Shown: in pieces, positions 38,544 through 45,260 of the stretch
How positions within the stretch are numbered: position 1 is the stretch's first letter
Layout: the number at the start of each line of letters is the position of its first letter
Assembly (NCBI RefSeq): GCF_900102105.1
Contig: NZ_FNBB01000001.1
Coordinates: forward strand, 434,001 to 498,000
Direction: 5' to 3'
Length of the DNA: 64,000 nt
DNA from: Agrobacterium pusense
GTDB taxonomy: Bacteria > Pseudomonadota > Alphaproteobacteria > Rhizobiales > Rhizobiaceae
The notes under the pieces: model-generated
Told to the model about the DNA's origin: nothing
Databases searched by the model: none
Seen by the model: the letters and a program-made list of their open reading frames with translations, nothing else
Translations under genes and position numbers: made by a program

Positions 38544-38662
38544 GGTTTCCAGAAGCAAGTAATTCTGAACCGAGTGGCATGAAGCCGAAACGTTGTGACC
38601 GGTAATACACAGTCCGGAATGTCCCCAACTCCAGTATCTCGTAAACACAAGGGACAAATACT
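38544..38662 (+). promoter_or_regulatory. Structured leader of flagellin 1 (flaA)
   Basis: Stem I: GGTT (38544) and CAGAA (38550-38554) pair with TTCTG (38563-38567) and AACC (38568-38571), leaving a two-base bulge. Stem II: TGTCCC (38620-38625) pairs perfectly with GGGACA (38651-38656), which includes the Shine-Dalgarno AAGGGA. The motif TCCGGAATGTCCC just upstream is shared with the other array leaders. Confidence 0.6.
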
Positions 38663-39673
38663 ATGGCAAGCATTCTCACCAACGCCTCCTCTATGGCTGC
38701 ACTCCAGACCCTGCGCTCTATCGGCCAGAACATGGAAACGACGCAGGGCCGCATCTCGACCGGCCAGAAGGTAAGCTCCGCCGCCGACAACGCTGCTTAC
38801 TGGTCCATCGCAACGACCATGCGTTCGGACAATTCCGCCCTTTCCACCGTTTCCGACGCTCTCGGCATTGGCGCCGCCAAGGTCGACACTGCCTATGCGG
38901 GCATGGAAGCCACCATCAAGGTCGTTCAGGAAATCAAGGACAAGCTCATCCTTGCCCAGGACCCGACCGCCGACAAGAAAAAGATCCAGAAGGAAATCGG
39001 CCAGCTCCAGAAGCAGCTGACCTCCATCGCCGACTCCGCGACCTTCAACGGCGAAAACTGGCTGAAGACCAAGGCGTCCAACGATGGCGTAGCGTTCGCT
39101 GCCGGCACCGACGACGCGGCTATCGCGAACCTGAAGAAGCAGGTTGTCGCATCCTTCACCCGTGACTCCGCTGGCGCCGTCAAGGTTCAGCGCGTTGACG
39201 TGCAGCTCAGCGGCTCGAACGTTCTGTTCGACACCGGCGCTGTAACGGACGGCAAGGGCACGGGCATTCTCGACAAGGCTGCAGTCGCAGACGGTGTAAA
39301 GCAGTCCATTTCGAACCTCGATATTTCGGACCTGTCGATCTACAAGGGCGCCGGCGCCACGATGCTCGGCACCGCCGCTGCCACGGACAACGACATCCTC
39401 GACAAGCTCATCAGCCACGTCGACAAGCAGCTTGAAACCCTCAACAGCGCCGCTGCTGATCTGGGTGCAGTCTCCAACCGCATCTCCATGCAGGAAGACT
39501 TCGTTACCAAGCTGTCCGACACGATGGAAAAGGGTATCGGCCGCCTGGTCGACGCCGACATGAACGAAGAGTCCACCCGCCTCAAGGCTCTGCAGACACA
39601 GCAGCAGCTGGCAATCCAGGCTCTCTCGATCGCCAACAGCGACTCGCAGAACATCCTGTCGCTCTTCCGTTAA
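38663..39673 (+). CDS. flaA: Flagellin 1 of the array (FlaA-like, short form)
   Basis: A 336-residue flagellin, the smallest of the six and the only one without the enlarged central insert. It begins MASILTNASSMAALQTLRSIGQ; N-terminal RISTGQKV and SAADNAAYWSI and C-terminal KGIGRLVDADMNEESTRLKALQTQQQ then IQALSIANSDSQNILSLFR are standard. Its place directly after fliP and its length match FlaA, the main flagellin of A. tumefaciens. It has its own leader and a terminator (39700-39730), so it is a separate transcription unit. Confidence 0.93.
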   Translation: MASILTNASSMAALQTLRSIGQNMETTQGRISTGQKVSSAADNAAYWSIATTMRSDNSALSTVSDALGIGAAKVDTAYAGMEATIKVVQEIKDKLILAQDPTADKKKIQKEIGQLQKQLTSIADSATFNGENWLKTKASNDGVAFAAGTDDAAIANLKKQVVASFTRDSAGAVKVQRVDVQLSGSNVLFDTGAVTDGKGTGILDKAAVADGVKQSISNLDISDLSIYKGAGATMLGTAAATDNDILDKLISHVDKQLETLNSAAADLGAVSNRISMQEDFVTKLSDTMEKGIGRLVDADMNEESTRLKALQTQQQLAIQALSIANSDSQNILSLFR

Positions 39674-39699
39674 TCGGATCGTAAATGACGAAATGCAAG

Positions 39700-39730
39700 C
39701 CGCGCCCGAAAGGGCGCGGTTTTGTTTGTT
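39700..39730 (+). terminator. Intrinsic terminator after flagellin 1
   Basis: CCGCGCCC, loop GAAA, GGGCGCGG (39700-39719), followed by TTTTGTTTG. The same stem and GAAA tetraloop recur after flagellins 2 and 3. Confidence 0.93.
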
Positions 39731-40028
39731 GCATACTGCCAAATCCCCGGCAGAATTTGTTTACCATCCTTATTTTCGAAGGATTTACCACGATCCCAGC
39801 AAGCGCTTTGGTACTCGTCTAAATTAGTGATTTGGAAAGCACCGGCTGTCAGATTTTACCCACGGACAGCGGATAGCCGCGACCAGAATGACATGAATGA
39901 CGCGATTGCAAGCGGGGGCTGACCGTCTCGCGATCGCGTGAATGGGGCGAGTGCAAGGGAGGCTGACCCGAGCACACCACCTGTCGACAAAGCCGCATCC
40001 GGCAACGGGTGCGGCTTCATTTTTTTTT
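39731..40028 (+). ncRNA. Candidate small RNA ending in an orphan terminator
   Basis: About 300 bp between the flagellin 1 terminator and a second strong terminator: AAGCCGCATCC (39990-40000) with GGGTGCGGCTT (40007-40017), then CAT and eight T. No convincing coding frame lies in between; a 66-codon frame at 39722-39922 begins inside the first terminator and has no ribosome site. The second terminator therefore either ends a small RNA or is the relic of a lost flagellin unit. No promoter is assigned. Confidence 0.35.
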
Positions 40029-40103
40029 AAACATTTCAGAATACGCGCGCGCACGCGTAAGGGTTGCAAAACAAATCTTCGGAATGCATTTTTTAGAAAA
40101 TCC

Positions 40104-40260
40104 TTAGGTGTTCATTAACTATATAAAGGTTAGCTAAAGCCATCGAAACGGTGAGCTAACCTTTAAAAATCAGCCGGTTAGCAGGCATGATGCTGTGCGC
40201 CGTTCCCGGTGAGTCCGGAATGTCCCTTTTCTAATCAGCCATTCAAGGGGCAAATCTACC
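40104..40260 (+). promoter_or_regulatory. Promoter box and structured leader of flagellin 2
   Basis: TTAG/TTAA pair 11 bp apart (40104 and 40115). Element A (40124-40135) forms a perfect 12-bp stem with element B (40154-40165). B (GCTAACC, 40155-40161) can instead pair with element C (GGTTAGC, 40176-40182). Stem II: TGTCCCTT (40221-40228) pairs with AAGGGGCA (40245-40252), which covers the Shine-Dalgarno of the ATG at 40261. An 18-bp alternating purine-pyrimidine tract lies further upstream (40042-40059). Confidence 0.6.
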
Positions 40261-41604
40261 ATGACGAGCATTCTCACTAACGTCGCAGCCATGTCTGCAC
40301 TCCAGACCCTGCGTTCTATCGGCCAGAACATGGAAACGACGCAGGACCGCGTTTCCTCCGGCCAGCGCGTCGGCGAAGCTTCCGATAACGCTGCTTACTG
40401 GTCGATCGCGACCACGATGCGTTCCGATAACGGCGCCCTTTCTGCCGTGCAGGATGCCCTCGGCCTCGGCGCTGCCAAGGTTGATACCGCCTATTCCGGT
40501 ATGGAATCGTCCATTGACGTCGTTAAGGAAATCAAGAACAAGCTGGTCGCTGCTCGCGAACCCGGCGTAGACAAGTCGAAGATCCAGGAAGAAATCTCGC
40601 AGCTTCAGGATCAGCTGAAGTCGATCTCCAGCTCCTCTTCCTTCTCCGGTGAAAACTGGTTACAGGCAACCATCAGCAACGGTGCCGGCGAACTGAAGAA
40701 CGTCACCAAGCAGATCGTTGGTTCCTTCATTCGCGATGCCGCCGGTAATGTCTCCGTAAAGACCGTTAACGTTGACCTGAGCCGCAACACGGTACTGTTC
40801 GACACGTCTTCGGGCGCTGCAAAAGACAAGCAGGGCGTTCTCGACTCCTTTGCCTACTTTTCTTCCACCGGCAGCTACAAGCTGTTCGAAATCACCAATG
40901 ACTCGGACGGCGCAGGCGCCGCACAGCCGGTAACCAAGGTTGCCGCAGCCAAGGTTTACACCGAAGCTCAGCTGAAGGGCCTGAAGGAAGCAACTGCCGG
41001 TACCGCCGTCACCTTCACCACCGCCGCCGCAACGGGTATCGTCACGATCGCTAACGCCGACACGACGGTCCCCAACGTCAACGGCACCTACTTCAATCTT
41101 GGCAACGACCAGTACGTGAAAATCAACACGACTGCGCCGACAGCTCCGGCAACCAAGACCAGCATTGCCGTGGGCCTCGACGGCACCACCAAGATCTACC
41201 TGGAAGAAGGCGCTGACGCCCAGCTCGCAACGCAGCTCACCTACTCGCTGACGTCGCTGGACATCACCAAGGACCTGACCGGCACGTTCAAGAACAGTGA
41301 CGGCTCGGCAGTCTCGGAAAACCAGTATCTCGACGCGATGGTTTCCTTCGTCGACAAGCAGCTCCAGAGCATGACATCCGCCGCCGCCGACCTCGGCTCG
41401 GTCAAGATGCGCATCGAACTGCAGGAAAACTTCGTCAACAAGCTGACCGACTCGCTCGACAAGGGCGTTGGCCGTCTGGTGGACGCGGAAATGAACGAAG
41501 AATCGACTCGCCTCAAGGCTCTTCAGACCCAGCAGCAGCTCGCTGTTCAGGCCCTGTCGATCGCCAACAACGACTCGCAGAGCATTCTCTCGCTCTTCCG
41601 TTAA
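40261..41604 (+). CDS. Flagellin 2 of the array (long form)
   Basis: A 447-residue flagellin with standard D0/D1 ends (MTSILTNVAAMSALQTLRSIGQ; EASDNAAYWSIATTM; C-terminal DKGVGRLVDAEMNEESTRLKA). The central region (about 185-360) is enlarged and contains VYTEAQLKGL, an Ala/Thr-rich stretch and GTYFNLGNDQYVKI, a form of the insert shared with flagellins 3-5. The last 265 bp are nearly identical to flagellins 3 and 4 while the central part is not, so the gene is a mosaic. It has its own leader and terminator. Confidence 0.93.
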   Translation: MTSILTNVAAMSALQTLRSIGQNMETTQDRVSSGQRVGEASDNAAYWSIATTMRSDNGALSAVQDALGLGAAKVDTAYSGMESSIDVVKEIKNKLVAAREPGVDKSKIQEEISQLQDQLKSISSSSSFSGENWLQATISNGAGELKNVTKQIVGSFIRDAAGNVSVKTVNVDLSRNTVLFDTSSGAAKDKQGVLDSFAYFSSTGSYKLFEITNDSDGAGAAQPVTKVAAAKVYTEAQLKGLKEATAGTAVTFTTAAATGIVTIANADTTVPNVNGTYFNLGNDQYVKINTTAPTAPATKTSIAVGLDGTTKIYLEEGADAQLATQLTYSLTSLDITKDLTGTFKNSDGSAVSENQYLDAMVSFVDKQLQSMTSAAADLGSVKMRIELQENFVNKLTDSLDKGVGRLVDAEMNEESTRLKALQTQQQLAVQALSIANNDSQSILSLFR

Positions 41605-41631
41605 TTCCGACACTCAATCGTCAAATGCGAA

Positions 41632-41659
41632 CCGCGCCCGAAAGGGCGCGGTTTTTTTT
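41632..41659 (+). terminator. Intrinsic terminator after flagellin 2
   Basis: CCGCGCCC-GAAA-GGGCGCGG (41632-41651) followed by eight T; identical stem to those after flagellins 1 and 3. Confidence 0.94.
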
Positions 41660-41796
41660 CGTTTTATCGCCCGCGTTTCAAAGCGATGATCGTGAAGACC
41701 GCTCAAGGCAGCCCGTCCGACGCGGATGGCAAATATTACGTTTCAGTTTTTTAGATGGTATGCACGTATAAATTTTATCGCTAGATTTTTACTACT

Positions 41797-41951
41797 TTAA
41801 GTATTTGTTAACCATAAGGCAGTTAGCTAGAGCCATCGAAGCGGTGAGCTAACCTTTTAAAATCAGCCAGTTAGCAGGCATGATGCTGTGCGCCGCTCCC
41901 GGTGAGCCGGAATGTCCCTTTTCTAATCAGCCATTCAAGGGGCAATTTATT
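41797..41951 (+). promoter_or_regulatory. Promoter box and structured leader of flagellin 3
   Basis: TTAAGTATTTGTTAACCAT, with TTAA repeats 11 bp apart (41797 and 41808). Elements A (GTTAGCT, 41822-41828), B (AGCTAACC, 41847-41854) and C (GTTAGC, 41870-41875) allow A:B (7 bp) or B:C (6 bp) pairing. Stem II pairs TGTCCCTT (41913-41920) with the Shine-Dalgarno AAGGGGCA (41937-41944). Confidence 0.6.
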
Positions 41952-43304
41952 ATGACGAGCATTTTGACAAACATCGCAGCCATGTCTGCACTCCAGACCC
42001 TGCGCTCCATCGGCCAAAGCATGGAAGCCACGCAGGACCGCGTATCCTCCGGCCAGCGCGTCCGGGAAGCTTCCAACAATGCCGCTTACTGGTCCATCGC
42101 GACCACGATGCGTTCCGATAATGGCGCCCTTTCCGCCGTCCAGGACGCCCTCGGCCTCGGCGCCGCCAAGGTCGACACCGCCTATTCCGGCATGGAATCC
42201 TCGATCGAGGTCGTCAAGCAGATCAAGAACAAGCTGGTGGCCGCCCGCGAAGCAGGCGTCGACCGGACCAAGATCCAGGAAGAGATCTCCCAGCTGCAGG
42301 ACCAGCTGAAGTCCATCTCCAGCTCCTCCTCCTTCTCCGGTGAGAACTGGCTGCAGGCCAAGATCAGCGATGGCACGGGCAACCTCTCCGACATCACCAA
42401 GGCGGTCGTCGGCTCCTTCATCCGCGATAACAGCGGCAACGTTTCCGTCAAGACCATCAATGTCGCATTGAGCAACGAGACGGTTCTGTTCGACACCTCG
42501 TCCGGCGCGGCAAAAGACAAGCAGGGTATTCTCGATGCCTACGCCGTCTATTCCTCGACGGGTTCATACAAGAACTTCGAAATCACGACAGGCGTCGGCG
42601 CCGCAAAGGCCACCACGGTTAAGGCAGCCGTCGTCTTCACCGAAGCACAGCTTAAGGGCTTGACCCCTGCAACGGCAGGAACCCCGGTCACTGTTACCCC
42701 GGACGCGACCACCGGCCTCTATGTTGTCGCATTGGGCGCTGGCACACCGGAAAACGGCGCATACCTGAAAATCGGTGACGATCAGTATGTCAAGGTCATG
42801 GGCGACGGCACCGCAGCGACTGCCTCGACGGGTACCGCCGCCATCGACACCGCTCAGAAAGCGCTCGGCACCTCCGCAATCGGCACCACGAAAGATGGCC
42901 AAAACGTCTACCTGAGAACGGATGCCAACGGTCAGCTCGCAAAGTCACTGTCCTACTCCCTGACCTCGCTGGACATCACCAAGGATCTCGTTGGTCCCGC
43001 CACCGTGACCCTGACGCCCGAGCAGGCGCTCGACGCCATGGTTTCCTTCGTCGACAAGCAGCTCCAGAGCATGACATCCGCCGCCGCCGACCTCGGCTCG
43101 GTCAAGATGCGCATCGAATTGCAGGAAAACTTCGTCAACAAGCTGACCGACTCGCTCGACAAGGGCATCGGCCGCCTCGTCGACGCGGAAATGAACGAAG
43201 AATCCACCAAGCTGAAGGCCCTTCAGACCCAGCAGCAGCTCGCTGTTCAGGCCCTGTCGATCGCCAACAACGACTCGCAGAGCATTCTCTCGCTCTTCCG
43301 TTAA
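41952..43304 (+). CDS. Flagellin 3 of the array (long form, near-twin of flagellin 4)
   Basis: A 450-residue flagellin from ATG 41952; an open frame extends to 41880 through the leader but only as an accident of sequence. The D0/D1 ends are standard. The central insert has VFTEAQLKGL, TPVTVTPDATTGLYVVALGAG and GAYLKIGDDQYVKV. It differs from flagellin 4 at about seven residues: S12, S23, N42 and S79 near the N-terminus and a cluster LRTDANGQ around residue 320-327. N42 is odd, since nearly all flagellins, including its neighbours, have Asp there (SDNAAYW). Confidence 0.93.
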   Translation: MTSILTNIAAMSALQTLRSIGQSMEATQDRVSSGQRVREASNNAAYWSIATTMRSDNGALSAVQDALGLGAAKVDTAYSGMESSIEVVKQIKNKLVAAREAGVDRTKIQEEISQLQDQLKSISSSSSFSGENWLQAKISDGTGNLSDITKAVVGSFIRDNSGNVSVKTINVALSNETVLFDTSSGAAKDKQGILDAYAVYSSTGSYKNFEITTGVGAAKATTVKAAVVFTEAQLKGLTPATAGTPVTVTPDATTGLYVVALGAGTPENGAYLKIGDDQYVKVMGDGTAATASTGTAAIDTAQKALGTSAIGTTKDGQNVYLRTDANGQLAKSLSYSLTSLDITKDLVGPATVTLTPEQALDAMVSFVDKQLQSMTSAAADLGSVKMRIELQENFVNKLTDSLDKGIGRLVDAEMNEESTKLKALQTQQQLAVQALSIANNDSQSILSLFR

Positions 43305-43330
43305 TTCCGACACCGATCGTCAAATGCGAA

Positions 43331-43356
43331 CCGCGCCCGAAAGGGCGCGGTTTTTT
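43331..43356 (+). terminator. Intrinsic terminator after flagellin 3
   Basis: CCGCGCCC-GAAA-GGGCGCGG (43331-43350) followed by six T. Confidence 0.94.
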
Positions 43357-43493
43357 CGTTTTATCGCCCGCGTTTCAAAGCGATGATCGTGAAGACCGTT
43401 CAAGGCAGCCCGTCCGACGCGGATGGCAAATATTACGTTTCAGTTTTTTAGATGGTATGCACGTATAAATTTTATTCTCAACTATTTTCTACT

Positions 43494-43648
43494 TTAAGTA
43501 TTTTTTAATTCGACAGCGTTTAGCTGAAGCCATCGAAGCGGCGGGCTGACCTTCAAGAAAGTAGCCGGTCAGCAGGCATGATGCTGTACGCCGCTCCCGG
43601 TGAGCCGGAATGTCCCTTTTCTAATCAGCCATTACAGGGGCAATTTAC
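43494..43648 (+). promoter_or_regulatory. Promoter box and structured leader of flagellin 4
   Basis: TTAAGTATTTTTTAA with TTAA repeats 11 bp apart (43494 and 43505). B is GCTGACC (43545-43551) and C is GGTCAGC (43567-43573), a perfect 7-bp stem with a compensatory pair change relative to flagellin 2. Element A (from 43518) no longer pairs cleanly. Stem II: TGTCCCT (43611-43617) with AGGGGCA (43636-43642). Confidence 0.6.
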
Positions 43649-45001
43649 ATGACGAGTATTTTGACAAACATCGCAGCGATGACTGCACTCCAGACCCTGC
43701 GCTCCATCGGCCAGAACATGGAAGCCACGCAGGACCGCGTGTCCTCCGGCCAGCGCGTCCGGGAAGCTTCCGACAATGCCGCTTACTGGTCCATCGCGAC
43801 CACGATGCGTTCGGATAATGGCGCCCTTTCCGCCGTTCAGGACGCCCTCGGCCTCGGCGCCGCCAAGGTCGACACCGCCTATGCCGGCATGGAATCCTCG
43901 ATCGAGGTCGTCAAGCAGATCAAGAACAAGCTGGTGGCCGCCCGCGAAGCAGGCGTCGACCGGACCAAGATCCAGGAAGAAATCTCCCAGCTGCAGGACC
44001 AGCTGAAGTCCATCTCCAGCTCCTCCTCCTTCTCCGGTGAGAACTGGCTGCAGGCCAAGATCAGCGATGGCACGGGCAACCTCTCCGACATCACCAAGGC
44101 GGTCGTCGGCTCCTTCATCCGCGATAACAGCGGCAACGTTTCCGTCAAGACCATCAATGTCGCATTGAGCAACGAGACGGTTCTGTTCGACACCTCGTCC
44201 GGCGCGGCAAAAGACAAGCAGGGTATTCTCGATGCCTACGCCGTCTATTCCTCGACGGGTTCATACAAGAACTTCGAAATCACGACAGGCGTCGGCGCCG
44301 CAAAGGCCACCACGGTTAAGGCAGCCGTCGTCTTCACCGAAGCACAGCTTAAGGGCTTGACCCCTGCAACGGCAGGAACCCCGGTCACTGTTACCCCGGA
44401 CGCGACCACCGGCCTCTATGTTGTCGCATTGGGCGCTGGCACACCGGAAAACGGCGCATACCTGAAAATCGGTGACGATCAGTATGTCAAGGTCATGGGC
44501 GACGGCACCGCAGCGACTGCCTCGACGGGTACCGCCGCCATCGACACCGCTCAGAAAGCGCTCGGCACCTCCGCAATCGGCACCACGAAAGATGGCCAAA
44601 ACGTCTACCTTCAAACCGGCGCCAACAATCAGCTCGCAAAGTCACTGTCCTACTCCCTGACCTCGCTGGACATCACCAAGGATCTCGTTGGTCCCGCCAC
44701 CGTGACCCTGACGCCCGAGCAGGCGCTCGACGCCATGGTTTCCTTCGTCGACAAGCAGCTCCAGAGCATGACATCCGCCGCCGCCGACCTCGGCTCGGTC
44801 AAGATGCGCATCGAATTGCAGGAAAACTTCGTCAACAAGCTGACCGACTCGCTCGACAAGGGCATCGGCCGCCTCGTCGACGCGGAAATGAACGAAGAAT
44901 CCACCAAGCTGAAGGCCCTTCAGACCCAGCAGCAGCTCGCTGTTCAGGCCCTGTCGATCGCCAACAACGACTCGCAGAGCATTCTCTCGCTCTTCCGTTA
45001 A
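43649..45001 (+). CDS. Flagellin 4 of the array (long form, near-twin of flagellin 3)
   Basis: A 450-residue flagellin. The protein is identical to flagellin 3 over most of its length, including the whole central insert up to the LQTGANNQ patch. It keeps the consensus Asp42 (ASDNAAYW) and Asn23. The run of about 720 bp with a single base difference from copy 1 points to recent duplication or gene conversion. It has its own leader and a terminator with a slightly shortened stem. Confidence 0.93.
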   Translation: MTSILTNIAAMTALQTLRSIGQNMEATQDRVSSGQRVREASDNAAYWSIATTMRSDNGALSAVQDALGLGAAKVDTAYAGMESSIEVVKQIKNKLVAAREAGVDRTKIQEEISQLQDQLKSISSSSSFSGENWLQAKISDGTGNLSDITKAVVGSFIRDNSGNVSVKTINVALSNETVLFDTSSGAAKDKQGILDAYAVYSSTGSYKNFEITTGVGAAKATTVKAAVVFTEAQLKGLTPATAGTPVTVTPDATTGLYVVALGAGTPENGAYLKIGDDQYVKVMGDGTAATASTGTAAIDTAQKALGTSAIGTTKDGQNVYLQTGANNQLAKSLSYSLTSLDITKDLVGPATVTLTPEQALDAMVSFVDKQLQSMTSAAADLGSVKMRIELQENFVNKLTDSLDKGIGRLVDAEMNEESTKLKALQTQQQLAVQALSIANNDSQSILSLFR

Positions 45002-45028
45002 TTCCGACACTCGATCGTCAAATGCGAA

Positions 45029-45055
45029 CCGCGCCCGAAACGGCGCGGTTTTTTT
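45029..45055 (+). terminator. Intrinsic terminator after flagellin 4
   Basis: CCGCGCC (45029-45035) pairs with GGCGCGG (45042-45048), followed by seven T. A G-to-C change shortens the stem by one pair relative to those after flagellins 1-3. Confidence 0.92.
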
Positions 45056-45102
45056 GTTATCGTTAATAGAAATTATTATTTCCTAATTTTATTAATACAG
45101 GT

Positions 45103-45260
45103 TTAGGCTTTGTTAACCATTCGCGCCCTAAAAACTGGTCATCGAAACGATTGGTTAACCAAGACGAAAAAGAGGTTAACAGGCATCAAGCCGCTCGATC
45201 GTTCCCGGCGGCAATCCGGAATGTCCCTTTTCATTTCAGCCAATCAAGGGGCAAATCATT
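45103..45260 (+). promoter_or_regulatory. Promoter box and structured leader of flagellin 5
   Basis: TTAGGCTTTGTTAACCAT (spacing 10 here). B is GTTAACC (45154-45160) and C is GGTTAAC (45174-45180), again a perfect 7-bp stem with a C-G to T-A pair change relative to flagellin 2. Stem II: TGTCCCTT (45222-45229) with AAGGGGCA (45246-45253), covering the Shine-Dalgarno of ATG 45261. Confidence 0.6.

Larger units (their letters stand above)
41661..43357 (+). repeat. Tandem duplication, copy 1 (period 1697 bp)
   Basis: Landmarks in this unit (gttttatcgc at 41661, the leader CATCGAA at 41834, the flagellin start at 41952, stop at 43304) recur exactly 1697 bp later. There is no net insertion or deletion. 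Copy 2 is 43358-45054. Coding parts are almost identical, while about 100 bp of the promoter/leader differ noticeably. Confidence 0.9.
43358..45054 (+). repeat. Tandem duplication, copy 2 (period 1697 bp)
   Basis: Second unit of the 1697-bp tandem repeat, carrying flagellin 4. See copy 1 at 41661-43357. Differences cluster in the promoter/leader, the first 240 bp of the gene and a patch at about 44609-44630. Confidence 0.9.

Noticed and set aside
39722..39922. 66-codon frame between flagellins 1 and 2.
   Set aside because: It begins within the flagellin 1 terminator, has no ribosome binding site and no recognisable composition or motif.
40042..40059. 18-bp alternating purine-pyrimidine tract upstream of flagellin 2, potentially Z-forming.
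   Set aside because: It is short, present in only one of the flagellin leaders, and no function can be argued from the sequence alone.
40189..40233. Short upstream frame in the flagellin leaders starting ATGATGCTG with an SD-like AGCAGG before it, a possible leader peptide.
   Set aside because: The frame is not kept: it stops after 15 codons before flagellin 2, runs in frame into flagellin 3, and ends at the start codon of flagellin 4. One-base differences shift it, so the peptide is not under selection.
41661..45054. Tandem repeat as a mobile element or CRISPR-like array.
   Set aside because: The repeat consists of complete flagellin units; no transposase, terminal inverted repeats, target duplications or spacer structure are present.
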